From Serratia symbiotica (GTDB taxonomy: Bacteria; Pseudomonadota; Gammaproteobacteria; Enterobacterales; Enterobacteriaceae): 64,000 nt of DNA. Below, one piece after another: positions 37,875-48,523 of the stretch. A program made the position numbers and the translations under genes. The stretch lies in the NCBI RefSeq assembly GCF_000821185.2, contig NZ_CP050855.1, positions 806,001 through 870,000 on the forward strand. The letters are read 5' to 3'. Each line of letters begins with the position of its first letter. The first letter of the stretch is position 1. Under the pieces are notes generated by a model. It made no database searches, was not told where the DNA came from, and was given only the letters and a program-made list of their open reading frames with translations.

Positions 37875-39020
37875 TTATTGTTTCGCCAGATATAGTCTCC
37901 CGTCAGGATTAATATGCTCCCAACCCAGCGGAGACAAGTGTGACAACAATTGCTCATTGAGATGTAGCCCCTTTCTTTTCAGCAGGCTAATGGCGTTTTC
38001 TATATATACGGTATTCCACAATGTGATCGCGGCGGTAATCAGCGTCAGTCCGCTGGCCCGGTAACTCTGGTTTTCCAGACCTCGATCCCTTATTTCGCCA
38101 AGACGATGCATGAAGACGGCTCTGGCAAGGGCATTCCGGGCTTCTCCTTTATTCAGACCGGCCTGAACTCTGCGACGCAATGCTGGATCGCGGAACCAGT
38201 CCAGCATAAACAAAGTTCGCTCGATACGGCCAATTTCCCTCAACGCCTTAGCAAGCCCGTTCTGTTTGGGATAACTGGCCAGTTTTTTCAGCATCAAGGA
38301 CGCAGTCACTGTTCCCTGCTTTATTGAGGTGGCCAGCCTCAGGATTTCACTCCAGTGGCTTTCTATATCCTTGATATTCAGTGGTGTTGTGGAAATAATT
38401 GACTGTAGCGCAGGGTATTTATTAGCTTTCCCCTGTATAAACAACCGCTTGTCGTGAAGATCCCGGATCCTTGGTGCAAAAGCGAACCCTAGCAAATGCA
38501 TCAGCGCAAAAACATGTTCCGTAAAACCTGCCGTATCGGTGTAATGCTCGGTGATTTCAAGATCACTTTCGTGATACAGCAGGCCATCAAGTACGTGGGT
38601 GGAGTCACGAACACGGCTGATCACTTTGGTGTAAAACGGACTGTACTGGTCAGAAATATGCGTATAAAACTGTACACCCGGCTCCTGGCCGTACTTCAGA
38701 TTGACCTGACCCGCATAGCGGCCGTGGCTGCCAACCCGAAAATTCTGGCCGTCAGAGGATGAGGTTGAACCATCTCCCCATAATGCTGCCAGCGGACGTG
38801 ACTTCTGGGCATTAACCAGTTCGGCCAGTGCAGCAGAGTACGTTTCATCACGGATATACCATGCCTGCATATTTTCCAGCGAAGCCCGTGTGGTTCCCGG
38901 ACAGGACTCTGCCATTTTAGTCAGCCCCAGATTGATGCCATCCGCCAGGATGGTGGTGAGAAGCAAACGATCATCCTGCGGGCGGGTAAGCGGGTTCTTC
39001 AGGTGGGGGTTATCGGGTCG
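37875..39020 (-). pseudogene. Tn3-family transposase TnpA, C-terminal half
   Basis: About 380 residues of a Tn3 transposase. [20 protein letters not shown] leads to [16 protein letters not shown] with the catalytic Asp of the DDE triad. [36 protein letters not shown] with the second Asp, and [15 protein letters not shown] with the Glu region follow. The N-terminal half is not adjacent: it is replaced at about 39020 by the 3' end of a group II intron. A GGGG...GTTAAG sequence at 37785-37808 may be the transposon end. Confidence 0.85.
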
Positions 39021-39074
39021 CGCAAGGGAACTTCCCCCCTGCGCTCCCACGGAACCGGACGTGACAGTCTCCCG

Positions 39075-39654
39075 TCATCCGGCTCTTGTCGTTGACCACT
39101 CACGCCGCGTACAAATTTCCCAGTGTGCAAACAGACCGGGCCTGGCGCGCTGTATCCGTCTTAACCATTCATATGCCTGAGCCAGACTACCGTGGACCCG
39201 CTTATATTTGCGGGCGACCCATTTCGCAAGGTGCAGATCTACATGAGTGGCTATACAGTTCATTGCTGAACGATAAAAGTGACCATAGTACTTAACCCAG
39301 CCCCGTAACATGGGGTTGAGCCAACGGGCCATGACTTCCAGCGATAACGGCGTTTTGTGGCTCAGATCCCAGCCCCGTACCGTCTGCCGGATTGCCTTCG
39401 CAGCTCTGCCGCTCATTGCTGGCAGGAAATTCACCGACAGCTCTCCCTCTTTCGAGAAGGACTTTCTTGGCCTGAACGTATAGCCCACAAAGTCGAAGCT
39501 GATTTCAGGATATGCTTCCGTTCTTTCCCTGTCCTTGCAGTAAACGACTTTAGTCTTGCCCGGACTCATCTCCAGCTTACACTCAGCCAGCCGTTTTCTG
39601 AGCCTGCCACGCAGCATCATTGCCTGAGCATGACTCTTGCAGTGAATGACTACA
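39075..39654 (-). pseudogene. Group II intron reverse transcriptase/maturase, C-terminal part
   Basis: About 190 residues remain after the IS junction: VVIHCKSHAQAMMLRGRLRK (immediately after the lost YADD box), LEMSPGKTKVVYCKD and FDFVGYTFRPRKSF. The group II maturase domain (WLNPMLRGWVKYYGHFYRSA) and KWVARKYKRVHGS follow. The corresponding N-terminal fragment (KPFALSRHAVWSAYKKVKAN, 40904-40990) lies on the other side of the IS. Roughly 200 residues with the catalytic RT core are missing, so the intron cannot move by itself. Confidence 0.85.
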
Positions 39655-39726
39655 TGTAGTGGCACACTGAATTTGGCCACCTGAACAGAGGTGATATGCT
39701 CACCTCAGGACATTACAGGTGCTTCA

Positions 39727-40895
<1,169 letters not shown>

Positions 40896-41667
40896 CCACT
40901 ACAATCCCAGCACTGCCTTTGTTGGCTTTTACTTTCTTGTACGCGCTCCAGACGGCATGTCTGGATAACGCAAACGGTTTGGACTGGTTCACAGGCTCCT
41001 CCCGCTTATGCGGTTGGCCTGCAGTACAGCCCCAACGACTGGCCCCCTTCGCTCCACGTCCATTACAGACGCTTCATCACTACTACGGAACCATCTGCCC
41101 CTGTGCCCCGCATTGGTACTCTGGCGCTCGCAGGGTTTCTGCTCGACGCCGCTCCCTTCGCATCGGGACGACAGGTTCCCACGTTCCATGCCAGAGCCTG
41201 TGTTGTGCTCATGCTGTCTATATGCCGGATGCCGACCAGCCAGTAACCAGATAACCGCTGGACTTATCACGCACCGCTTAGAAAGCGCGTTTTTGACATC
41301 ATCTTGTTCCTTTCGACACTGCATCTACAGTTCACTCTCGTTCATCTTCACAACACATACATGACGCATCTGACTGCGCCTTTTCCCTGACGCTCACCAC
41401 CACCGCTCTTAACGGCAGCAGCTCAGGGTAGTTTGAAGGCTGCATCTGGACACCGCCTCCGAGGGGCCGCCCCTCATCTCTCGCACAGCATTGCACCCTT
41501 ATTTGCCATAGGGTACATTCGTGGCACACCTACGCCGGAACCGCCGAAATTTCCGTTACCCCAGTTTCAGCACGGCAACCCCAGATTTTTCCGCTACATT
41601 GCATTTTTGGTGTTATATTACGCCTAATAAGCCGTGTTTATTACACGACATTTAACGCGAGGTATTT

Positions 41668-41904
41668 ATGGCAACAACACAACGAGCAACGCAAAGCGTT
41701 ACCATGACCGTAGAACGAACCTTACTCAGCCGTGCGCGTGAGGCTGGAATTAATCTCAGTGCTACCCTGATCACAGCCCTTGATGCTGAACTTCGTCAGT
41801 ACGAAGCGAAAAAATGGCAGGAGGAAAACAGCGAAGCGCTGAAAGCTCTTAACCGCTTTCACGATGAACACGGTTGTTTCAGCGATGAGTACAGGACATT
41901 TTAA
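41668..41904 (+). CDS. ccdA: CcdA antitoxin
   Basis: A 78-residue antitoxin of the F-plasmid CcdAB system. The N-terminal ribbon-helix-helix (TQSVTMTVERTLLSRAREAG) binds the operon promoter. The C-terminal acidic tail (WQEENSEALKALNRFHDEHG, FSDEYRTF) wraps around the toxin CcdB. It is preceded by GCGAGG and followed after 2 bases by ccdB. Intact, although its partner is broken. Confidence 0.93.
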   Translation: MATTQRATQSVTMTVERTLLSRAREAGINLSATLITALDAELRQYEAKKWQEENSEALKALNRFHDEHGCFSDEYRTF

Positions 41905-41906
41905 GA

Positions 41907-42222
41907 ATGCAGTTTACTGTATACAGTAATACCGGGAAAAGCGCCATCTATCCCCTGCTGCTTGATGTAACCAGCGATATTATCGACCAGTTGAACCGCA
42001 GGATTGTGATCCCTTTGCTGCCTGTAGAAAAGTACCCAGGCAATACACGTCCCGAACGGCTGGTTCCGCTTGTCAGACTGACCGACGATAAAGAATATGC
42101 AGTTATGACGCATGAGATGGCAAGTATTCCAGTCCGTTCTCTGGGGGGGGGTGTTCTGCGATGCTTCCCTTCATCGTATCCAGATTAAAGCCGCAATTGA
42201 TTTTCTTCTCGACGGTATTTAA
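41907..42222 (+). pseudogene. ccdB: CcdB gyrase toxin, frameshifted in a G9 tract
   Basis: Starts MQFTVYSNTGKSAIYPLLLD and reads like CcdB through LVRLTDDKEYAVMTHEMASI. A run of nine G (42143-42151) then shifts the frame, giving a false end (GVLRCFPSSYPD, stop after 42185). In the correct frame FCDASLHRIQIKAAIDFLL follows to TAA at 42220-42222. The conserved last residues DGI, where gyrase-poison contacts map in F CcdB, are only in the lost frame, so this copy should be non-toxic unless the tract slips. Confidence 0.88.
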
Positions 42223-42522
42223 TCCCCCCCTCAGGGGCTGGCCTTTTGTTTCGGTCAGTCCCAAAATTTCGTTCGCCAAATGTAACATGCCGTTATGTTG
42301 AAAAGGCCGCTGCGAAAATATCAATCGTAGCGGCCTCTTTAGCATAACGCTATTATGCGAACAAAAACTATTTCAAATATTGAATTAAGAAAGATTCAAT
42401 ATCGTTAATCATCGTAGAAACCTCGTTTTTATTGATGTCATCGGTTTTACCATGAGCGGCGCTGTTCCTTATAGAGGTCTGAGTTGAGTAGACCTGCCGG
42501 TTACCCGGGCAGGCCCCTCCTC
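42223..42522. other. Intergenic region with hairpin, between ccdB and a Tn3 end
   Basis: No gene is seen. A strong stem AGGCCGCTGCG / CGTAGCGGCCT (42304-42314 with 42326-42336) with a short T run downstream could be a terminator for ccdAB. The rest, up to the Tn3 repeat, is AT-rich without coding signals. Confidence 0.5.
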
Positions 42523-42560
42523 GGGGTTTGAGGTCCAATGGGGTGAAAACCTACGCTAAG
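42523..42560 (+). repeat. Tn3-type 38-bp terminal inverted repeat
   Basis: GGGGTTTGAGGTCCAATGGG through AAAACCTACGCTAAG matches the 38-bp Tn3 end (GGGGTCTGACGCTCAGTGG...AAAACTCACGTTAAG) at most positions. The tnpA stop codon lies inside it, as in Tn3. Confidence 0.85.
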
Positions 42561-43610
42561 CGTCTATATATTCGTTAATCTGTTGATTTAACGGCCTTAG
42601 CTCACCTTTCATCACATTTTCAGACAAGGTGAATGAGCAATGACCTAACATATTGATGTGGCCATGCATCAATGGTGATAATCTGGATATATCTTCTTCA
42701 TTAATTTCAGTAGGCTGGCTATCAGTATTAATATGTCCAAGCGCTTCCTGCCTATACAGCGTGTTCCATAAAACAGTAGCATTTGTTACCAGTCCCAACG
42801 ATCCCAGTTGATCCTCTTGCCCTTCGCGATAGCGCTTTCTGATTTCGCCACGTTGGCCATGACAAATGGCGCGAGCCACACTATGTCTTCCTTCACCCCG
42901 GTTTAGTTGCGTTAGTATTCGGCGACGGTAATCTTCATCATCAATATAATTCAACATATACAGCGTTTTATTTATTCGCCCCACTTCAATGATGGCCTGT
43001 GCCAGACTGGACGGACGCGTGCTCTTCAATAAACTACGGATTAACTCTGATGCTTGTACAGTACCCAGCTTAAGAGAGCCTGCAATCCGCATCATATCGT
43101 CCCAGTTAGCCTCAATCAGTGCCAGATTAATGCAACCACGGGCCAGTTCATCCAGAGGGCCGTAATTTGCATTTTTATCCACTCGCCAGAAAACGGTATC
43201 TCCGGCGTCCGCCAGACGGGGAGAAAACTGGTATCCCAACAGCCAGAACAGACCGAATATCAAATCGCTGGCACCGGCTGTATCAGTCATAATTTCCTGT
43301 GGATTCAACCCCGTTTGCTATTCAAGTAAACCCTCCAAAACAAAGATTGAGTCCCTCAAGGTGCTCGGTATAACAATGCCGTGAAAACCAGAAAACTGAT
43401 CGGAAATAAAGTTGTACCAGGTAATTCCCCGATTGGAGCCAAAGTATTTTCGATTGGGTCCGGCGTTAATCGTTTTTACTGGCGTAACAAAACGCATACC
43501 GTCAGCAGAAGCAACTTCTCCGCCACCCCATCGCTGTGCCAGGCTCAAGGTCGCCTGATAATCAACCAGGCGAGCATTAGCTTTGATAAGCGTTTCGGCC
43601 CGAAAATAAT
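42556..43610 (-). pseudogene. Second Tn3-family transposase, C-terminal part with nonsense codon
   Basis: Reads FRAETLIKANARLVDYQATL, then LAQRWGGGEVASADGMRFVT and RGITWYNFISDQFSGFHGIV, then an in-frame TAG near 43318. It continues to LNPQEIMTDTAGASDLIFGL, LALIEANWDDMMRIAGSLKL and AICHGQRGEIRKRYREGQED, ending inside the terminal repeat. All three catalytic regions are represented. It is only distantly similar to the Tn3 fragment at 37875, so it is an independent element. The N-terminal half is cut exactly where the 21-bp tandem repeats begin. Confidence 0.85.
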
Positions 43611-43673
43611 TTTGTTTAACCCAACTCGGGATTTGTTTAACCCAACTCGGGATTTGTTTAACCCAACTCGGGA
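43611..43673. repeat. Three perfect 21-bp tandem repeats
   Basis: The unit TTTGTTTAACCCAACTCGGGA occurs three times without a mismatch (43611, 43632, 43653). It lies at the junction between the Tn3 remnant and the mobilisation genes. Confidence 0.95.
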
Positions 43674-43776
43674 CAGGAAATGTTTTGTGTCCACCGCCAG
43701 CACACTGGCAGTGATCCCCAAAACGACCTGGTCAGGGCTTCGCCCCGACACCCCAGTGCCGAGTGAAGGTTGAGTT
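43674..43776. promoter_or_regulatory. Candidate origin of transfer (oriT)
   Basis: Just upstream of mobC, GGTCAGGGCTTCGCCCCGACACC forms a hairpin of the type that lies beside nic in many MOBP plasmids (GGTGTCGGGGCGAAGCCCTGACC on the other strand). Location relative to mobC and relaxase is correct. The nic position is not assigned. Confidence 0.5.
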
Positions 43777-44121
43777 ATGTCGAAAAGCGAAAAGCGTCAG
43801 AGAGAAAAGCTGGTCAAGTGCCGCTGCACTGATGCGGAGTACCAAAGCATCAACAAGAAAGCGGCGGCCGCAGGGCTAACCACGTCCGAATACCTGCGCC
43901 GTTCGGCACTTAACCGCCGCATAATGGTGCGGACAGATATCCGGATGATGAATGAACTCAAGCGCCTCGGCGGTCTCCAGAAACACCTGTATTCACAGAT
44001 GCAGGAAACGATGACGACTGCCCTCAGTCGTCAGTATTCAGAGGTGCTGTCCAGTATTGTCACCGCCATCAACTTACTTGATATGACGCCCATACCCGCA
44101 GAGGACATCAAAGACAGATGA
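43777..44121 (+). CDS. Relaxosome accessory protein MobC/NikA-like
   Basis: A 114-residue oriT-binding protein that recruits the relaxase. The N-terminal KCRCTDAEYQSINKKAAAAG and LTTSEYLRRSAL form a ribbon-helix-helix, and LKRLGGLQKHLYSQ is the conserved MobC family segment. Its end overlaps the relaxase start by four bases (ATGA). It probably also autoregulates the operon. Confidence 0.86.
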   Translation: MSKSEKRQREKLVKCRCTDAEYQSINKKAAAAGLTTSEYLRRSALNRRIMVRTDIRMMNELKRLGGLQKHLYSQMQETMTTALSRQYSEVLSSIVTAINLLDMTPIPAEDIKDR

Positions 44122-46082
44122 ACGTCGTCATTCCGCCCAAGCGCCGTGACAGGAAGACGAGTTTTAAGAAACTGGTCAGCTACGTGAGCACGCGTGAGGA
44201 AAACAGACATTCTGAAGCTGTGGTAAAACCCGATGATGTTTATCCCCCCTCAGGTGAGGAGTCTGTGGCTACTCCCGGCTTCGGCCAGCTGGTCGATTAC
44301 GTTGGCCGTAAACGGGTGGCCCCGAAAACACAGATTGTCAGCATTTCACCGGAGGGTATCCAGCGGGTGCTCTGCGGTGAGGTGTTGTGTGAAACCAACT
44401 GCTTTTCACTTGATACTGCGGCTGCCGAGATGAACATGACAGCGATGCAAAACCCGCGATGCAAGGATGCGGTGTATCACTTCATCCTGTCCTGGCAGCA
44501 GGATGAGGACCCGACTCCAGACGCCATCTTTGCCTCCGTGCGTTACAGCCTGCAGAGCCTGGGCATGAAAGAGCATCAGTACGTTGCCGCTATCCACCGT
44601 GATACCGACAATGTGCATTGCCATATATCGGCCAACCGCGTGCATCCCACAACCTTCCGGGCGCAGAACATGTGGAATGATGCCGATACATTGCAGAAAT
44701 GCTGCCGTGTGCTGGAGCGCGATCTGGGCTTCAAGGTCGACAATGGCAGTTGGCATATGGATGAGTATGGTGATCTCCATCGCACTCACCATGATATGCC
44801 GTCTGCGCCGCGCGGAGCGGCCAGGCGCGAGATCTTTTCTGACCGCGAGAGCCTGTATGGCTACGCCGTCCGGGAAGTCCGTCAAGGTATCGGTCTGGCT
44901 TGTGAGCAGAGCCGTCTTGACTGGCCATGGCTACATAAACTGCTCTACACACGCGGTCTCGGTCTGCGTGAACAGCACGGCGGCCTTGCCGTTTATGATT
45001 TGTTTAATCCCGACGGGGTAAGCGTAAAGGCTTCTGATGTTCATCCCGCTATCAGCCTGCCCGCCATGACGCATTGCTGCGGAGGTTTTCAGGCGGCTCC
45101 GCCCGTTTGCAATCCTGACCGGCTTGAGGATGGCATGCTTGGCATGTACAACAATTACCTGCCGCAGCTGCATGTACGCGATCAGGACATCAGGCGTGAG
45201 CGTAGAGAGGCAAGGGCGATCGCCCGCGAGATACTGCGCGCCCGTTTTGAGGCTTATCGTGCCGGGTGGGAAAAACCAGATCTGCGTGTCCGCGCCCGAT
45301 TCCAGCAAATCTCGTCTCACTGCATCGTGATGAAGGCTCACGTACGCGATACCGTCCGTGATCCGCTGCTGCGCAAGCTGATGTACCGCGTGGCGGAGTT
45401 TGAAAAGATGAAGGCGATGGCCGAGTTGCGTCTGCAACTGCGTGAGGAGCGCAGTGCGCTCAGCGATGCAGGCCTGAGCCGTCCCCTCAGCTGGAAGCGC
45501 TGGGTGGAGAAGGAAGCGCTGCGGGGGGATGTGGCGGCCCTCAGTCAGCTGCGCGGTTGGGCCTACCGGGAGAAACGCAGGGCGCGCCAGCAGAGAAACG
45601 ACTGGCCTGAGCCTAATGCCGTTATTCACTATGGGCCGGGTGAGGATGCGCCCACATTCATCACCCGCGAACACGAAACCCGTCTGCTGCATGATGGCAC
45701 CGTCAGCTACCTGCTTGACGGGAAGCCTGCTGTCACAGATTTCGGTGACAGGGTTGAGGTGTATGCCGCACCAGACAGTCAGGCAGACCGCTTCAACAAC
45801 GATTTGGCTGCCGAGTTAACCGCGTGGCGAAGTGGCGACAATGCGGTGGTGAAGGGTGAGCGGACGGCCGCTAATCGGGTGCTTTATTCCGGTGTCATTC
45901 GCAACCTCACCAAACACGACGGGCATGTTTTTACCGTTAGCGATCGCCAGCAGATGGCCATCGTACGAGCGACACAAGATAACCTGCGGAATGGTGAGGT
46001 GAAAACCGACCCGCGTCAGGCTGAGTCCGCCCAGCGCGATGACCTGAATGTGCGCTCTAAACGAGATTTTCCACGGCCCTGA
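44118..46082 (+). CDS. MOBP-family relaxase
   Basis: A 654-residue nicking enzyme that would cleave oriT and pilot single-stranded DNA during mobilisation. Motif I with the likely catalytic tyrosine is KKLVSYVSTRE. Motif III with metal-binding histidines is HRDTDNVHCHISANRVHP (about 158-175). A positively charged alpha-helical middle follows. Residues about 520-560 (LLHDGTVSYLLDGKPAVTDF) resemble the LPD7 domain found in MobA-type relaxases. It is intact but has no adjacent mating-pair genes, so transfer would need a helper system. Confidence 0.87.
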   Translation: MNVVIPPKRRDRKTSFKKLVSYVSTREENRHSEAVVKPDDVYPPSGEESVATPGFGQLVDYVGRKRVAPKTQIVSISPEGIQRVLCGEVLCETNCFSLDTAAAEMNMTAMQNPRCKDAVYHFILSWQQDEDPTPDAIFASVRYSLQSLGMKEHQYVAAIHRDTDNVHCHISANRVHPTTFRAQNMWNDADTLQKCCRVLERDLGFKVDNGSWHMDEYGDLHRTHHDMPSAPRGAARREIFSDRESLYGYAVREVRQGIGLACEQSRLDWPWLHKLLYTRGLGLREQHGGLAVYDLFNPDGVSVKASDVHPAISLPAMTHCCGGFQAAPPVCNPDRLEDGMLGMYNNYLPQLHVRDQDIRRERREARAIAREILRARFEAYRAGWEKPDLRVRARFQQISSHCIVMKAHVRDTVRDPLLRKLMYRVAEFEKMKAMAELRLQLREERSALSDAGLSRPLSWKRWVEKEALRGDVAALSQLRGWAYREKRRARQQRNDWPEPNAVIHYGPGEDAPTFITREHETRLLHDGTVSYLLDGKPAVTDFGDRVEVYAAPDSQADRFNNDLAAELTAWRSGDNAVVKGERTAANRVLYSGVIRNLTKHDGHVFTVSDRQQMAIVRATQDNLRNGEVKTDPRQAESAQRDDLNVRSKRDFPRP

Positions 46083-46110
46083 TGTCCCGAATCTTTTGTG
46101 CATACAAAAA

Positions 46111-47379
46111 TCAGGCTTTAACGACAGGAATATCCTGCAGACGCGTGGTGTAGGCTGGTGACAGCCATTTTCGTTGCATCTTCCAGGTCTCTGGCCGTTC
46201 GGGCATGCCCTGTCCCCCAAACCAGATTGTCCGGCCTCGCTGATTAAGGCTGTCGAGCAGTTGCATCAGGCGTTCGCTGTGCGGCCGTGGCGGGGTATCG
46301 TCGAACAGACCATACTGGGTCATCCCCGAGCAGGTGAACTCCCCGAGCATGACGCCGCACCGGTGGTAACGATGCCCTGGCCTGAAAATGCGCGCCAGTG
46401 CCTGACGGGCAGCGCGGATGATGTCCCTGCTGTCCTGGGTGGGTGTCGTCAGCCGGGTCGTGGCCTGATTGCTGTAGCCGGTTCCACCCACCGTGAATGG
46501 GCTGGTTGCCACGAATACCGATACATGTCGGCAATACTGACGTTCACCGCGCAGCTTTTCCGCTGCCCGTTCGGCGTGGGCGCAGATTGCCTGACTGACG
46601 CTATCAAGGTCAGTTGTTTTTTCACCGAACGAGCGCGAACAGACTATCTGCTCTTTCGGTGTGGCAAATTCCTCGAGGGACAGGCAGGCGATGCCGTTCA
46701 ACTCACGCACCGTGCGCTCCAGTACCACCGAGAATCGGCGACGGGCGATGGCCGGGGGCAAGTCCGCCAGTTGTAGCGCCGTGGTTATCCCCATCATCGA
46801 CAGATGCCTGGCGATGCGATGCCCGACTCCCCACACTTCCGAGACCGGCACGTGTGCCATCAGGCGACGCTGTCTTGCGGTGGCACTCAGGTCAACAACA
46901 CCCCCGGTCTTTCGCCAGGTCTTGGCGGCATGGTTGGCCAGTTTGGCCAACGTTTTGGTTGGAGCGATGCCCACGCCAACGGTCAGATGCGTGCAGCGGC
47001 GTACCGTTTCACGGAGCTGTTTTCCCAGGGGTTCCAGTGTGGTGAGTGGCAGGCCGGTCAGGTCACAAAATGCCTCGTCAATGGAATAGACCTCAACGCG
47101 CGGCGTCAGCTGGGCCAATAGGGTCATTACCCGGTGGCTCATGTCGGCGTAGTAGGCGTAATTACTGGAGAAGGCAATACAGTGTTTCTTTTCAGCCTCC
47201 GCTCTTACCTTGAACCAGGGTACGCCCATTTTTATGCCAAGGGCTTTGGCCTCCTGACTGCGTGCCACCACGCATCCGTCGTTGTTCGACAGTACCACCA
47301 CGGGTTTACCGCGCAAGTCGGGTCGAAACACCGTCTCGCAAGAGGCATAAAAGCTGTTGACGTCAACCAGGGCAAACAT
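46111..47379 (-). CDS. umuC: DNA polymerase V catalytic subunit UmuC (copy 1)
   Basis: A 422-residue Y-family translesion polymerase that copies past DNA lesions during the SOS response with UmuD'2 and RecA. The palm starts [18 protein letters not shown] with the first metal-binding Asp. [11 protein letters not shown] carries the second Asp-Glu pair. Helix-hairpin-helix and little-finger regions follow ([27 protein letters not shown]). Full length. The gene lies 23 bases downstream of umuD and shares its SOS promoter. Plasmid-type divergence (RumB/MucB-like) is possible. Confidence 0.94.
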   Translation of the reverse strand: MFALVDVNSFYASCETVFRPDLRGKPVVVLSNNDGCVVARSQEAKALGIKMGVPWFKVRAEAEKKHCIAFSSNYAYYADMSHRVMTLLAQLTPRVEVYSIDEAFCDLTGLPLTTLEPLGKQLRETVRRCTHLTVGVGIAPTKTLAKLANHAAKTWRKTGGVVDLSATARQRRLMAHVPVSEVWGVGHRIARHLSMMGITTALQLADLPPAIARRRFSVVLERTVRELNGIACLSLEEFATPKEQIVCSRSFGEKTTDLDSVSQAICAHAERAAEKLRGERQYCRHVSVFVATSPFTVGGTGYSNQATTRLTTPTQDSRDIIRAARQALARIFRPGHRYHRCGVMLGEFTCSGMTQYGLFDDTPPRPHSERLMQLLDSLNQRGRTIWFGGQGMPERPETWKMQRKWLSPAYTTRLQDIPVVKA

Positions 47380-47402
47380 GGCTTAACAGGCGTTGGCAAG
47401 GG

Positions 47403-47894
47403 TCAAAGCGTGTGGATAGCGTAGCGAACCACGCCAAAGATGACCGTCTCCATGTCCTCATTATCCACGTCGATGGGCGCAAAGGCTGGGTTGGCCGGCA
47501 GCAGTAACGGGCGGGGATGCAATTGCAGGCATTTGCAGGTGAATGCGCCATCGACCGTCGCAATGACGATGTCACCGTGCCGTGCCGGGTAACAGCACTC
47601 AACGACCAGCAGGTCGCTGTCGAGAATACCGGCGTCCCGCATTGAATGGCCTTCGGCTCGCACCAGGTAGGTACTTTCCGGGAAACGGATGCAGATATCA
47701 TCCAGTGACAGACGTTGTTCCAGGTAGTCCTGAGCGGGCGAGGGGAAGCCACAGGCGATACCGGTATCATAGAGTCTGACCCCTGTCTGGCGCTGAGGGG
47801 AGGGGGCTGTTTTACCTGGATGAACGCCGGGTCGCTGAACTGCTGGCGTGGTGGGGAGGGCCATCGCGGTGATGGTCTGGGAGGTGTTGCTCAC
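47403..47894 (-). CDS. umuD: SOS mutagenesis protein UmuD (copy 1)
   Basis: A 163-residue LexA-like protein that self-cleaves to UmuD' and then forms Pol V with UmuC. The cleavage site is Cys-Gly in GIACGFPSPAQDY. The nucleophile Ser lies in AEGHSMRDAGILDSDLLVV and the Lys in TVDGAFTCKCLQL. It has an extra Pro-rich N-terminal extension of about 25 residues compared with E. coli UmuD (139 residues). An imperfect LexA box is upstream. Confidence 0.92.
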   Translation of the reverse strand: MSNTSQTITAMALPTTPAVQRPGVHPGKTAPSPQRQTGVRLYDTGIACGFPSPAQDYLEQRLSLDDICIRFPESTYLVRAEGHSMRDAGILDSDLLVVECCYPARHGDIVIATVDGAFTCKCLQLHPRPLLLPANPAFAPIDVDNEDMETVIFGVVRYAIHTL

Positions 47895-47939
47895 AATGTG
47901 TACTTTCCTGGTCAGAATTTTACTTAAGCATTAATATTG

Positions 47940-47959
47940 TACTGGACGTATAAACAGTA
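47940..47959 (-). promoter_or_regulatory. LexA box of umuDC copy 1
   Basis: TACTGGACGTATAAACAGTA matches the 20-bp SOS consensus apart from one core base (CTGG instead of CTGT). It is placed 46 bases upstream of umuD. Reduced affinity, hence easier induction, is possible. Confidence 0.7.
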
Positions 47960-48193
47960 TAATATTGCGCAACCGGGCGTAAGCTGCACTTAAGTCCAGG
48001 GTGTATACTGGCGAGATTATCCACAGATATGTTGCAAAACCCGTGTATAACTGGATGGAGAAAGTGGGCATGCCCAGGAGGCCGTTGTCCTTCAGTGATG
48101 CGCAGGTGTTGCGCAATGATGGTCACTCACAGGTGCTCAATGGCACGGACTATGCGATACTTTGGTCACATTACCCCGCCAGCTGAAAAATTG

Positions 48194-48520
48194 ATGACTG
48201 ACCACCCTGTCCAGCCAGAGAGTGCTGAAGACGAGATTATCGATATCGACACCGAGGCGTTTGCTCATACCGTCGCCATGATGGTGCTGCTCAAGCCCGG
48301 CATGTCCCATACCCACTCGGAGCCACTCTCCCCCGACTGTGCCGCCGGACAACTTGTCCAGGACGTCAACAGTCTGAAAAAACGCGCCCGCCGCCTGCTG
48401 GTACCCGCCATGCACGAAGCCACCAAACGTACCGGCCAGGTCTATAATATCGAGAGCAGCCTGGTGCTTTACCCGTCAGGCCGCCTGTTCGCCCAGGCCA
48501 TCGTCACCCGAAGCAGGTAA
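48194..48520 (+). CDS. Conserved hypothetical protein (copy 1)
   Basis: A 108-residue protein I do not recognise. The N-terminal third is acidic (ESAEDEIIDIDTEAF), followed by a short hydrophobic stretch (AHTVAMMVLLKPGM). A basic stretch (LKKRARRLLVP) and a C-terminal YNIESSLVLYPSGRLFAQAI segment follow. The start at ATG 48194 is uncertain, since no good ribosome site precedes it and the frame is open upstream. It lies divergently from umuD across about 235 bases and 3 bases before rpn. Retained intact in both repeat copies, so probably a real gene. Confidence 0.55.
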   Translation: MTDHPVQPESAEDEIIDIDTEAFAHTVAMMVLLKPGMSHTHSEPLSPDCAAGQLVQDVNSLKKRARRLLVPAMHEATKRTGQVYNIESSLVLYPSGRLFAQAIVTRSR

Positions 48521-48523
48521 CTG

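Noticed and set aside
42304..42336. Hairpin as a recombination (res) site
   Set aside because: A simple terminator for ccdAB explains it as well. No resolvase-type subsite pattern was found.
43611..43673. CRISPR-like array
   Set aside because: The three 21-bp units are directly adjacent with no spacers, and no cas genes are present.
44931..45692. 253-codon minus-strand frame opposite the relaxase
   Set aside because: The relaxase frame has clear catalytic motifs over the whole length. The opposite frame has none.
46174..47424. Long plus-strand open frames opposite umuC (also at 51713-52963)
   Set aside because: They are antisense shadows created by the GC-rich codon pattern of umuC. They carry no family motifs and occur identically in both repeat copies.
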